Assembly: GCA_958496175.1 (NCBI GenBank)
Contig: OY292278.1
Span: forward strand, 29,016,001 to 29,080,000
Reading direction: 5' to 3'
Origin: Sisyra terminalis
Taxonomy: Eukaryota > Arthropoda > Insecta > Neuroptera > Sisyridae
Length of the DNA: 64,000 nucleotides
The translations under genes and the position numbers were made by a program. Position 1 is the stretch's first letter; every line of letters begins with the position of its first letter. Below, piece after piece: positions 9,941 to 21,137 of the stretch. The notes below the pieces were generated by a model, which saw only the letters and a program-made list of their open reading frames with translations, did no database searches and was not told the DNA's origin.

Positions 9941-10809
9941 TTTTCAAATGAATACAAAATTACAAATGAAATACTCGTATATTTTTTTTATTTCAAATCT
10001 TTCATATGACATCTTTCAAACAGGAAAATTATAGATCTATGCATTAACGCGTTATTATAAACACTAACAAAAAGCACCTTTCAAAGTATTAATTCATAGG
10101 AAAATTAATATTTTAGTGTAAAGAGCCAAATTAATATATGCAAGCGATATGTGAGATTATATTGTTAAACGTATTTAAACCTTTTTCGTTTGTCAAAAGT
10201 TTCGTTTCCATTATTAAAGATCCGTTGGTATTTTAGAGAAAAATAAAAGTGTATCAGTAGATTAATAAGATATACGTAATTTATACGTTCTTAAACATTT
10301 GTTATTGACAAAGAATATAAATATTTACGGCTGCTTGATTGGAAATGCAAAAATTAAAGAATTTTATACGTAAAAGTTTGCAAATTTTAGAGTTAACACA
10401 TTTTTTTTTTAATCTATCTGTATAGTACCGCCATTTTATTAAAATTCTATAGGTACTTTATTCAACCCTTCTATAACCTCAAGAAGGCATTTTTTCCATA
10501 TTTACATTAAATGGATATAAAATATGACAACCACCTAAAGGTATTATAAGCATGATGTAGAGAAATTTTCATTTTTATTGGCATAAAATTTGTAACGAAA
10601 GTATCGAAAAAATATTTCGTTTAAAATAATTGTTTACAAAGTATGTGCTCCTAAAGTTGCAAAAACTCTTACGGTTGTCCATCTTATTTTCCTTTTCAAA
10701 GAAAAGTTGAAATGGAAATTTTTATTACCAAATTTGTTATGTACTTTGCGTTTTAACGGTAAATATTTTTGTTCACTAAGGAAACATATAATATTCAAGA
10801 TTCGATATG
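9941..10809. other. No recognised feature
   Basis: AT-rich DNA without a detectable repeat partner in the window. Confidence 0.4.
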
Positions 10810-10817
10810 TACTAGAG

Positions 10818-11073
10818 CAGTGATGGCGAACCTACGACCTGTGGGTCAGACACTGACCCATGGAAGCTTTTTAAGTAACCCACTATGGCTAGGCAACCAT
10901 TTGTTTGTTATGTTTGTAAAAAGAGACTTGCATAACACGTGTATAGCCCCCTCTCTGTTTCACCTTGTGAGGTGCTAAACGGATACCATGCACATAAATG
11001 ACCCACAAGCTAGTATTAAAAAAAATATAAACAAAATTGCGTCAAAAAGCCTCAAAAAGTTTCACCATCCCTG
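10818..11073. mobile_element. hAT-type MITE, 256 bp
   Basis: Ends are CAGTGATGGCGAACCT and, inverted, CAGGGATGGTGAAACT. They are flanked by 8-bp direct repeats TACTAGAG (10810-10817) and TACTAAAG (11074-11081), 7 of 8 identical. Short CAG-ended TIRs with an 8-bp duplication define the hAT superfamily. No transposase, so it was mobilised in trans. Confidence 0.88.
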
Positions 11074-11139
11074 TACTAAAGCAAATTTTGAAAGTGTTTA
11101 AAAAAGCGTCATCTATTTTCTAGCGCCCAAAATTCTAAT

Positions 11140-12055
11140 AAGAGGTCTAGCCAAAAAGATCGCCTTTTTTTCTAAAAAGTATATTCAAAATATTATTTAG
11201 GATGATAAAAAACAAATATTGTAAATTTTTGAGCTTTCAATATTGATATTAATCGGTCTAGCATCGCAATTTTTGAATTTCCATCTAAATCGGATTTTTT
11301 ATACGGAATTTTTGAACCATTTCACTGAAAAAAAATAAAAATGTATTATATTCTTAAAGGAAATCAAATGTTCTACAAAAAAATTTTTTTTGTAAGTTTT
11401 TGTCAGACTAACCGTTTTCTGATAATTGATCCTTAAAAATTTATATGTATTCAATTTGATTTTTTTTCTTTAGAATTTTGTAACTAATCAGTAAATTGAT
11501 ATTTAGAGACTTTTTATAATAAACTGTTGAAGGAAATTAAAGACTCTACAAAAATGGTTTCGTAGCATTTTTCGATATACTTACTTCTTTCAAAGTTTTT
11601 TAAGGCAATTTATTCAACTTTGATCTTGAATAACTTTGAATGAAGTGTATTTATTGAAAAATGCTACGAGACTTTTTTATAGAACTTTAAATTTCATTTA
11701 AAAATATATTAAAAAATTCTCTGAAGATAAATTTTTTCATTAGTAACAAAATTCTAAAGAAAAGAAACAAATCGTAAAAACAGATCAATGTTTAAGACTT
11801 GATTATAAAAAAGCGGTTAGTCTGACAAAAATTATATTTTGATCTTTTTTGTATAACATTCAATTTTCTGTATAAATATATGTTGTTTAAGACTTTTAGT
11901 TTGATAATTCAAAAGTTTCTGGAAAAAAATCGATTTGAATCGAACAATCAAAAATTGCAATGATAAAACTATTAATATCAATATTGAAAGCTTCAAAATT
12001 CACAATATTTGTTTATTGTTATCCTGAATCTATTAATGTTTTACTGCAGAGGTTG
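11140..12055. mobile_element. Foldback element, about 0.9 kb
   Basis: The left arm phrases 'caaatattgtaaatttttga', 'gctttcaatattgatatt', 'gtcagactaaccg' and 'gtagcatttttc' reappear inverted between 11650 and 12025. The tip lies near 11610. Arms of about 430 bp are moderately diverged. It shares inner phrases (a 'ctacaaaaa..' block and 'gtcagac.aaccg') with the tandem repeat at 53.93-54.65 kb. Confidence 0.7.
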
Positions 12056-13094
12056 TTTAAGTTTATTAAAAGTTATATAAAACTTATATAGAATTTCAAG
12101 ACTAGTAAAGGAAGCATTGCTAAAAATTAAAGCTAATCAAGGATATGAGAACAAAACAATACATTGCAGATATTTTGTGAAAATCAATTCGCAAATATAA
12201 CCTTTTATAAATTTTAAAATTCCTCATTTTTTTTTGCTACAGTTTTTTATTTTTAGATACAATCATAAATCAACGTCAATTGATTACATATAATTGCAAT
12301 ATAACAGAGGAAATTCAATAATACTAGCCAGCATACTATCGATAACCTTCGCTCACGTAATTCTGTAACAATGGATTGCTTTATTCAATTTTCTTATTTT
12401 AATTAAATCATTTTTCCAATCTTCCTCATTTATTTTCATTTGTGTATATTATTTCGAAGGTTGTGTTATGTCTCCACTGAATCAATAACAACGTTAACAA
12501 TAGCAATTCAAGTTCTTGACCATTTCGTTGTTTAATATCAACAAATTGGAAACTGAATCTGAGATTATTGTTTCGAGAGGAATTTCTGGATTGTGTAGGG
12601 GGATGCGATGGAATGGTATTTTTGCTCAATTTCCTTTCTTAGTTTTCATCTGTTGTTTATGAGACAATTTTACGTTAGTGTGCACTGTTTTGGACTGTAC
12701 TCCGATTCATATTGTCATTATTATTATTTACGGTAATAGATTGCTTATTTGTACTTATAGTTGGAGAGTAGATACTTAAGTTTTGTTGTCGATTGTTACA
12801 GTTGAGAAATTTTAATGAGATACTTTGAGAGTTTTTAGTTAAAGCTTTACTTTGATATAATTCATATTTTATTTTAGTCGTGCTGACAGTTTTTGCTGTG
12901 CTTTTCTAACAAAAATACTATTCTTTAAGTACTTGATTTTTGAATGTTCTAATTCCAATCCAATTAACATTGTACAATGCAATTGTTTTAAATTGTGGAT
13001 AATAAATAAGACAAAATTTAGTTTGAAGTTATATCTACACATTTAATTTGTACATTAGAACCAGGTTAAGTTTCAAATCAAGGGAAATATTAAA
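12056..13094. other. Apparently single-copy DNA, no gene recognised
   Basis: No repeat partner in the window. The segment 12420-12740 is less AT-rich and could be a conserved noncoding element, but only cross-species alignment could show that. Confidence 0.3.
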
Positions 13095-13095
13095 T

Positions 13096-14225
13096 AACTA
13101 GTAGTTGCCCGTTGCATTCGCAACTAAAGGTTTTATCTCAATAAAATGTTTAATATGAGATAATGTAGAGTTAATCAACAATCGAAATTTTAAATGTAAT
13201 AATCAAAGTGTTGTTAATATAAAAAAAAAATTTATCTAAAATTATATTAAGAAATAAAATATAAGTGTTTTTTAAATCGTTTTAATTAATAACATTTAAA
13301 TAACGTCATTTCACTAAATTAGTATGAAAGTTTAATACTTATGTAGTATTTATACCAAATAGGCGATTTTAAATTTTGGTTCGTTTTTCAACAATCAAAC
13401 TTTTTAAAATCTATTTTATTTTATGAACTAATGGTTGTGATCTGGAGTAATTATATATTCGGCTGAAAAGCATTAAGGCAGCAATTTTTTGCCATATATT
13501 TCATTGTTAATTCAAATATAAAATCTTCGATACTAACTTTTTTTCGGTATTTAAAACAATTTGAAAACCAATTATTGTTATTGAAAATAAATAAAATACG
13601 CGAATTTACTTCCACGCTTTCCATCTATTTCCAACAATTTTGTATGTACAACGTCCAAATGTCCGAAATCGAATAGCTTTTTAGTAATGTTAACTAACAT
13701 AAAGGCAATTATTTTTTTCGTTTAACAGTGTATTTTCAAATATAAGTGCACATTTGTGTCGATGAAATTTGGAAAGTGTTTTTTATATACGATACAGATA
13801 TATAATAAGAAAAGGTTTTTGAAAATTTCTCCCCTAAGAGAGTGAAAAACGGTAGCCAAGTTTGTAAGGGATAACGTTTAATAAACAATCGAAATTTCAA
13901 ATTTAATAATCAATCAAAGTCCGTTAAAAGCGAAACGTTATTACTGCTTAGTATAAAACAAAGTTGATTTTTACAAAAACAAAAACTTAGGGTCTGCTTA
14001 AAAATTTAAACTCTGATAAGTAGATATACCTGAAAAGGTTAAGTTAAGTTTATAAATGAGCATTATGTTTTTTGGCTTTCACATATTGTAAACCTGAAAA
14101 TCCGAAATACGTATTCACAAATAAATACATTAGTGAGTGAGTACCCTTACCAACGTTTTGAATGCGTAAGTGGGGATAACAGAGCGCATGCGCATAGCCC
14201 ATTCTGTACGGACGCACGGAAATTT
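13096..14225. repeat. Interspersed repeat family D, copy 1
   Basis: Starts 'actagtagttgcccgttgca' and ends 'cccattctgtacggacgca'. It aligns nearly colinearly with 35026-36139, with small indels and a low percentage of substitutions. Its head resembles the 'actagctg..cccgcg' heads elsewhere. No TIRs and no coding sequence; a SINE- or LINE-derived unit is likely. Confidence 0.75.
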
Positions 14226-14414
14226 ATATTTAAAATTTGAGTTATCGAGTTTTTAACTTACTAAGGATTTAAGTTAGAGAGGTTTAAATGATTCATTATT
14301 ATACTTGGTTAGATTTTTGTGCGATATTTGACGATTATTATAAAGGTTATTTCAAATCGCGCGTTTTTTTTTAACAAAACACATAGCATCCATTCGTTTT
14401 CAGAAACGTTTTAT

Positions 14415-15410
14415 TAGAAATTGAAGTACAAGTTACTACATTCATATACGAAAAGTAATACCTCCCAAATAGCCTCCTCTTGCAGCTCACCACTTTCCAC
14501 AGATGTCCACTCTTTTGTAAAATTTTCAATGACATTTTGCCAACTGAGGTATTATCTCACCAATGACATGAATAATTTCACTCTTAAGTTCATGAATCGA
14601 TTGTGGATTATTGTTAGAGACTAATTCTACTGATGACACCTTCATGAAATTCAGTACCTAAAAGGTGATTGTATCATCAGCAAAATGAGATGTAGCACAA
14701 TTCTGTTGAAACCAAATGTCCTCTAGATCAATATACATTAATTCAGGCCACAAATTTGGTTATCATCCGACGATGTTGATCACCATTGACAGTTACAGCT
14801 TCACCTGAAGCATTTTTAATGAATAAAGGTCCAATAACACCTCCTGACCATAATGTACATCAAATCATGACTCGTTTAAGATACATAGGTTTCTTAAGAA
14901 TAATTCGTAGATGTTCGTTGCCCTAGAGATATACCAATTTTGTTAATATAGCTTCCAAGTTCAAAATGTACCTCATCGGAAAAATGATTTTTTGGTTGAT
15001 GAAATTGACAAATAGACGAAAATTTAAATGATCTAATGCCTTCAGTTTCTGTGCTATTCGAACTTTACCTATAGCCTTCAGAGCTTGATCCTTGTGAAAA
15101 ATACGCCATGTTGTTGATGTACTAAGCCCAACTTGTTGTAAACGTCGTTTAATGGACGTTTCAGGGTCTTCAGCAACACTTTCACGAACCAAATCAATAT
15201 TTTCTTGTAAAGGACTGCAACCACCATATTTTTTATCTTTCACCAAACCGGTCTCTTGAAATTTTTTAATAATTTCACCAATATTGCTTTCAGATGGACG
15301 ATTATGTAAACCTAAAATACTAATAATTTTCTAAATGATTTTTCACAAACCTTTGATTTTCATAGAATAATTCAATAATTTAAACGAGTGGTTGAATCGT
15401 GTAGGAAGTA
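14415..15410 (-). pseudogene. Decayed Tc1/mariner-family transposase
   Basis: On the minus strand the conceptual product contains 'RPSESNIGEIIKKFQETG' and then a 107-codon open part with 'ENIDLVRESVAEDPETSIKR' (paired helix-turn-helix region). After this come 'HKDQALKA', 'FSDEVHFEL' with the first catalytic Asp, 'LWSGGVIGPLFIKN', 'VTVNGD', 'WFQQNCATSHFAD' and a 'NNPQSIHELKSEI' tail. Several frameshifts and stops interrupt it, and the second catalytic Asp of the expected QQD is Asn. The order matches insect IS630/Tc1/mariner DDE transposases in near full length (about 330 residues). It cannot be active. A hAT-like end abuts its 5' side at 15413. Confidence 0.88.
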
Positions 15411-15412
15411 AA

Positions 15413-15597
15413 TAGTGTCCGACCGAAACTAGTTTTTCTATATCGAAAATGGTACTATCGTACTTCTCACTACGAGCGCTGGCGTCGTTTTATTTTACGC
15501 AAAGGAAACAAACCGATACGAAGTTTAAAAGAGAGTTTAAAATAACTGGTTGGCCTCGGGCTCCTGGTTTCAGCCATAAAAACTAATTTCGGTTATA
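15413..15597. mobile_element. Short hAT-like element (TAGTGTCCGACCGAAAC ends)
   Basis: The left end TAGTGTCCGACCGAAACTAG is identical in type to the ends of the elements at 40688, 52978 and 28432. At the right side 'ccataaaaactaatttcgg' is the inverted, decayed counterpart. No clear 8-bp duplication was found, and the interior is more GC-rich than the flanks. Confidence 0.5.
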
Positions 15598-16105
15598 TTA
15601 ATAAGAAATCATATTTATAAACGTTAAACATCACATTAGGAAAAACAGTTTTTCCAAACGGTCAAACTATAATTGCAATTTGAAGCATGATCCATTAAAT
15701 AATTTTCTTATAATTTAAAAAATAGTACCTAGCTAGGCTGGAAAAGGAGAAAAAATATTTTTATTTTTTTTTAAAAAGCATGTTTCATTGACTATAGACT
15801 TGTAATAAGTATTTAATGGAAATTTGATTTTCACAATCATTCAAATTATATCTGAAATTGTAGAAAGAATAGCAAATCATTTTCCGAAAATTCAAAAATC
15901 TTGACTAAAGCGAAAAATCTAGAAAAAGCCATAGGACGATAACAATGAAAAATCGACCCCAGAAAGGTATTTGGACCATTTTTAGAGGACATGTTGGTAC
16001 TACAAAGATACGTTCATACTCCTAGTTTCTATGTCTTCCTATTTGCGAACTAATCGAAAAAAAATATAAATTAGAAAATAAATGTAAAAGTATATAAAAA
16101 CTGTA
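15598..16105. other. No recognised feature
   Basis: AT-rich DNA; nothing supportable. Confidence 0.4.
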
Positions 16106-17000
16106 GGGGAACCTGGGGCGGAACGGGGTACCTAAGTTTTAATTGTAATTTACGAGAGATTTAAAGAAACAATCTCATTGTTTTTAAATTTATATATTTA
16201 TTTAATTCATTCTTTACAAATAAAAAAGGTTTTATTGATTTAAATTAATAATTGATATTAAAAATTTAGGTTTCAAAAATAAATGGAAATTTCCCATTAT
16301 GCCCCACCCCCTGGGGCACAATGGGAAATGAGCCTGGGGCACAATAGGATACTTGTTATTGGCTTAGTTCGCAGATGAAGACACTGTCATCATCGTGTTT
16401 AGCCCAGCATATGCCAAATGTGCCCATTTTTGACAAATACTGCAGGAACATCAGCTTTCATTAGATTTGGAGTTTAAATCCTCACAGTATTAGCAGATTA
16501 CCTCTGCATCTTCCGACCTTTCTTATATATGGACTGTCGCCTAGTTTTCCTTATATATGTACACACTATCTGCTGATAAAATAAAAATGTCTATCCGAAT
16601 GGGAAATACTATCAGAATGGTATATCCCATTCCGCCCCACCCATTGTGCCCCAAAGCACCTTTCTCACAAGCACGACTATTATGGCAGGATATATTGGTT
16701 ATATTTGAATTATCACTAGGCTTTTAGTTAGTCAACAGTATGTTTTAACAAACATGTCATGTTAATATTCAAACAAAAAATAGAACATACGATAATTACC
16801 TTAGTGTTTCTTTGCAAAAATTAGAATTCGGAAACGTTTATTTCGACTTTTGATAAAAATAAAAACAATTGCACTCTTTACTGGCGATAGCCACTTTTTA
16901 TAATGCAGCGCAGTTAATTGAACATTGAGTATGATTTTTACGCGTTTTTGTCACCTGTAACAAGCGTTAATTCCATTTCCCATTCCGCCCCGTGTTCCCA
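16106..17000. mobile_element. TA-flanked TIR element with GGGGCGGAA ends (pogo-like)
   Basis: The left end is GGGGAACCTGGGGCGGAACG. The right end, inverted, is TGGGAACACGGGGCGGAATG. The dinucleotide TA flanks both sides (16104-16105 and 17001-17002), as in Tc1/mariner/pogo insertions. Internal 'ccaccccctggggcacaatg' and 'cattccgccccacccattg' phrases repeat the terminal theme as subterminal inverted repeats. No transposase frame survives. Confidence 0.78.
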
Positions 17001-17122
17001 TACTCAGAAAAAAAACAGCATTTAATCTTTATTATAACTATTTGAAACAAATGATTTTTCTACATCTCTGCCCAGATGACTGTTTTTATAAATGTTTTTG
17101 GCCGCCACTTTATAACTATTTA

Positions 17123-17256
17123 GGTCTTTAACGACTCTAGGGCAAATAAAAATTCGTTATCAAGAAATATCGAAAATTTGCTCGATATGAGGATCAAACC
17201 TAACACCTACTAGTTTTGGAGCGGAACCCTTGACCACTCAGCCACCAGTAGGCTTA
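17123..17256 (-). mobile_element. tRNA-derived SINE, copy 4
   Basis: The minus strand has 'ggtggctgagtggtcaag' (A box), 'gctccaaaactagtagg', a weakened B box, and the most complete body, ending 'gccctagagtcgttaaagac'. Confidence 0.7.
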
Positions 17257-17263
17257 GATGACT

Positions 17264-17535
17264 AATTGACGACACAAGTGGATAAAGGTGTTATGTTACG
17301 TTTTTTTTAAGAAACTGTTTCTTTTTCATGAATGAAGGTTTTATGAACCTATTTATCACATAGTGTGATCAAAAATCCAATATTCTATACAAGTTCCAAC
17401 TAATATAGAAAATATTGAATTTTGATCTCACTATGTGGTAAATAACAGGATCATAAAACCGTTATTCTTGAAAAAGAAACATTTTTTTTAAAAAAAACGT
17501 TACATAACACCTTCATTCACTCGTGTCGTCAATTG
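17264..17535. mobile_element. Palindromic MITE, about 270 bp
   Basis: Arms of about 130 bp: left 'attgacgacacaagtg', 'ggtgttatgttacg', 'ctttttcatgaat' and 'cacatagtgtgatcaaaa'; right arm the inverted equivalents. It lies immediately next to SINE copy 4. Confidence 0.8.
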
Positions 17536-17559
17536 TAAAGTGATTTCTAAAGAGTAAAT

Positions 17560-18760
17560 TAGCATTTTATTTCCTTTTAAAATTTAAATTACGAAGATTA
17601 ATAAAATATACCTGGTCACACTAAATTTTAAATATTGTAAAAGGTTTTAACCATACATTTAGCGTGAACGATTTAAACAACCTTACATTTATGTTTAAAC
17701 ACATTTGTTAGAACAAAGTTCATGGGATTTGGAAGTTTCTGTTCTGTGATGTCATTTTAATACCAAACCAATTGGGTTTGTGAATTTTTTTTTTTTTGTG
17801 ATAAATGGAAAGATCATATATAAGTTTTATAGCAAAACTATTTTTTATTTTTTTATTTTCGCAATAATTTAAAAGTTATTTCAAAATAAAAATTAATTTT
17901 TGAATTTTTTGAATCTAGTACCGAAAACGCGCCGACAGCTCCCGAACAAACACGAGCGCGTGTGACGTCCTAATGTTAGTTGACAGTCATTGCAGTTGAT
18001 ACAGAAATAATAAGTACAGTGTTTTGATTGATTTAATTCTGTTGTGATAGTTAAATATTGAAATTTATATTGAGCATGTCGAACCTTAAAAGTTACTGTT
18101 CTTGTTTTGTACCATTATGAACGAATACTACAAAAACAACTCCTAACGAAATGTTTTTAAATGTTCCCCAAGATGGCAAACGTCGAAATAAATGGATTCA
18201 AGCAGTGCAGGAATATTATCAGACATTGCCTTTATAAATCATTTATCACACATAGCTAATTGGAATCAACTAACGACTCGTTTTTTAGCAATAAATATTC
18301 AATATTATTGTCTAGTCACGTGTAATAGCTGTAAACGCTGTATTGTTATAAAATAGCTATAACATTATTACGTCACAACTATGGTGACCATTCATGGCGC
18401 GTTTATAGTCACGTGATTTTTTTTTAAATTTTATCAATTTTTAATCGTTTATAATTAATTGAAAAAAAAATTTTTTTAAGTTTTTTGTATTAAATATCAA
18501 TATTATTAATAATAAAGTTTTAAAATACATGAAAAAAATCAATAATTTTTTTTTTTCAAATTCCCAATTGGAGCTCGTTTCAGGCATTGTGAATACAGCA
18601 ATTTTTTTCATTTTCAAATGACTATTTCTTAAATTTTATCAAGTCAAGTCAAAAATTAACTGCTTTATTACGTTTTGATATTAGTTAAGAATTTTTTTAA
18701 AACATTTTAAATTATGTTTATATCATGTGCTTTAAGTTTATTGTTGCCAAAATACTTTTG
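17560..18760. mobile_element. Family A element with enclosed THAP exon relic
   Basis: The left part (about 17600-17780) contains 'aacgatttaaacaacctt', 'catgggatttggaagttt' and 'ccaattgggtt', as in family A arms. The right part (18560-18740) has 'ccaattggagctcgttt' and 'ttacgttttgatattagtta', matching 56590-56730. Between them lie GC-rich promoter-like sequence (17920-17970) and the THAP pseudo-exon at 18076. This copy looks like a less deleted member whose internal gene is partly retained. Confidence 0.55.
18076..18237 (+). pseudogene. THAP-domain exon relic (P-element-like DNA-binding domain)
   Basis: From ATG18076 the frame reads 'SNLKSYCSCFVPL', then a TGA stop where the second zinc-binding Cys is expected, then 'TNTTKTTPNEMFLNVPQ', 'RRNKWIQAVQEYYQ' and a stop at 18235-18237. 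THAP zinc fingers have Cys-x2-4-Cys, a 'F..P' segment and a W in the 'R..W' motif, all recognisable here. THAP domains form the N-terminus of P-element transposases and of host THAP proteins. The location between foldback arms favours the transposon origin. The stop and the absence of downstream exons make it nonfunctional. Confidence 0.7.
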
Positions 18761-19920
18761 ATAGTGATTTGGGCTAAATCTCCGTGACGTGAAAAAAGAT
18801 TTTTGAAAATCGTTTTTTGCATCAAAATTCAGCCAAAACCCTTGTTAAACAATTCTAATATACAAACACATTTCAAAAGGGTTGATAAGATTTAAAGGTT
18901 ATTACCGAAGAAAACGGGTCACCTTGGAAACCATGAGGTTTCGGCTATATTGAACCACACGTATGTGTGGCATAGAATTTTAATTCCTGGCAAAAGTAGC
19001 TTATATTTGAAATTTATTTAAATGTATTTCGCTTTGAACATTTGGTCAAGTTAATTAAAAAATTTTGTAATCAAATTTGTTTCGAATGGAAAAAAAATGC
19101 TCTCGTAAATTTGTCCAACTTTTCCATTTTCAGCTTCGTCACTCACATTAATATTTACGCAAATGTTTGCTAAATTTTTTAATGAGCCACCAAAGCGGCC
19201 GTTATCTTGCCCCAAATTCCATACAGCCGGATAAGGACCAATACTGTTGCCGTTACGGGCGGAAGGATAATTTACTTGTGAAATATTCCTGACCTATGAT
19301 AATTTCGGCACTTATGCACACACAGCAGCGTGATTACATATTAAAATGATGTGATATGAACGTGCAATGCAAACGTGAGCGTGGAATATGGTCAATTAAT
19401 GTAGTGGAACTTGAACGAACTATACATACGTCGGATTTTTCTAGCGTATTTAGATGGAATATTATGTTGAATCGAGTATAATATGATAAACACACGTAGG
19501 TATTTGAAAGTAGATATCGAGGACGCAGGATGAGGCATGCGACAGGACGAGGTTGGGGTTGGAATCGGTGTTGTTCAAGTAGATTAATGATCGTGTATGC
19601 GTCAGCACTAAATGATGTATCACTGAAATGCACGAATCGAAAATCACGTTCTCGCATTATTTCTCTTCGTTATTTGTGTATTTATATTCTTGAGAGATTA
19701 ATGACAAGAAATATTAATAAAACAAATATGTCTCTAATTTTATTTATTATATGTGGCCAAGCCGTGAAAACTTAGCAATTTTCCCTCGATAATTTCATCA
19801 TGTGCTCAGCACAAATAAACAACACATTTTTGAAAATTTTATGTTCCAAAAAGCCAACTTTATATTAACTTTAAATCCTTAAAAATATCAAAATAAGATT
19901 TTTTCGCTGACTGAACAGTT
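18761..19920. other. Single-copy-looking DNA with a more GC-balanced block
   Basis: No repeat detected. 19130-19660 is less AT-rich ('ccaccaaagcggccgttatc', 'ttgccgttacgggcggaagg') and carries open frames on both strands, none with a recognisable domain. A conserved noncoding block or a lost exon are both possible. Confidence 0.25.
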
Positions 19921-19994
19921 ATACTGTGTATACAATATATAGGATCAATTTAGGGCGGTCCAATTTATGTAGTATAATTTAATATAATAATATA

Positions 19995-20642
19995 ACTAGC
20001 TGATCACCACGACTTCGTCTGCGTAACGTAGGTGTAGATTATATTTTCTTTTTAGATTTGCTATTTGTAGTGGTGTATGAAAATTTTTATTTTTCATATT
20101 TGTTTTACGAAAAGCAAAATCATACTTAAAAACACTATTTTGTCGACTTTAAAAAGACACATTTAATAAACTGTTGCTTAGAATAAAATAGTTCTATGTA
20201 AAAATCAATTAATTTTCAAAAAATATTTATAAATATCTAAAAAGAGTGTGTCTATTGCGTATACCTACGGTAGGTATACCAACCGTGCACCAAATAATCT
20301 ATAAATCAATCAGCATCTATACATAAATAAAAAATATCGCCAAGTTCAATAAAGTCGGTCTAAATTATGACTAAAAAAAGTCGAAAGTTATCACAATACT
20401 CGCGTCAAAATAACAGAAGTTAAGGGTCTAGATTTTTGAATATTAGTAGGAATATCTCACTGTTTCGATTCCCGAATGAACCTTTTTCCAAAAACTATTA
20501 TACTATTGCAATGTACAACACAACCGCAAAATTCAAATTTGTACAATGGCACGAAACCCAGTTCTTCCATAATCAAGTATAACTATTATGTATCTATAAA
20601 CTTATTATTAAATATCTGAATTTCAACTATATAATTAAACCA
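19995..20642 (+). repeat. Interspersed repeat family E, copy 1
   Basis: Head 'actagctgatcaccacgact' followed by 'tcgtctgcgtaacgtaggtg', with end '..attaaaccatatt'. It aligns over its whole length with 58483-59130, including 'gtatacctacggtaggtata' and 'cgattcccgaatga'-like phrases. The head is the widespread 'CCCGCGACTTCGTC' type of arthropod SINE/RTE-like repeats. Noncoding. Confidence 0.78.
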
Positions 20643-20728
20643 TATTGCCATCGATTGCCAAGCAATCTTCGTGATTATTTTGTGAATCATCACAAAGCAG
20701 TTACGGAGTGATCCAAACTACTTGATGA

Positions 20729-20768
20729 CCACTGAGGAAGATTGCTTGGCAATCGAAATACGTATCTG
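20729..20768 (+). ncRNA. Hammerhead-like motif (CTGAGGA variant)
   Basis: CTGAGGA (20732-20738), an extra A, a perfect 6-bp stem GATTGC/GCAATC with a TTG loop (20740-20754), then GAAATACGTA (20755-20764). The layout is the same as at 9205. A degenerate inverted partner at about 20652-20675 keeps the stem but not the CTGA box. Confidence 0.35.
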
Positions 20769-21011
20769 GGTAATACGTCACGAATATTTTTGTTTGAACT
20801 TTTGTTCAAATTTATGTTTATGGTATGCTTTATTATATTATATTATATATTATTATAAAAAAATATACTACATAAATTGGACCGCAATATATCCTATATA
20901 TTGTATACACCTTAAAAATATGTTATATTATAATGATCAATTTATCATATGATAAATAGGTAGTTAACCTTAAGAAAAAGTTTTTTTTTTGTTACTTCGA
21001 TTTTATTCTTT

Positions 21012-21135
21012 ACTAACTGATACTTGCAACTTCGTCTGCCTGGCAAATAATACGCCAACAAAGTTATTGCTTAGTTTTATTGACTTTTAATGAAAACTTG
21101 TCATAAATATTTAAATTTCTCATCTTTAAAAAAAA
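21012..21135 (+). repeat. Head fragment of a 'cttcgtctgc' repeat
   Basis: 'actaactgatacttgcaact' followed by 'tcgtctgcctggcaaata' matches the head of the family E-type repeats; the remainder is truncated by the element starting at 21138. Confidence 0.5.
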
Positions 21136-21137
21136 TA

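Larger units (their letters stand above)
19925..20912. mobile_element. TIR element enclosing family E repeat and hammerhead-like motif
   Basis: The left end 'gtgtatacaatatatagg' plus 'cggtccaatttatgtagta' is found inverted at 20865-20912 ('tactacataaattggaccg', 'cctatatattgtatacac'). Between these arms lie family E (19995-20642) and a second nested inverted repeat (20652-20670 with 20738-20756) containing the hammerhead-like motif. Confidence 0.6.

Noticed and set aside
19334..19657. 107-codon minus-strand frame
   Set aside because: No recognisable domain, overlapping open frames in other phases, and no flanking splice signals that would favour coding.
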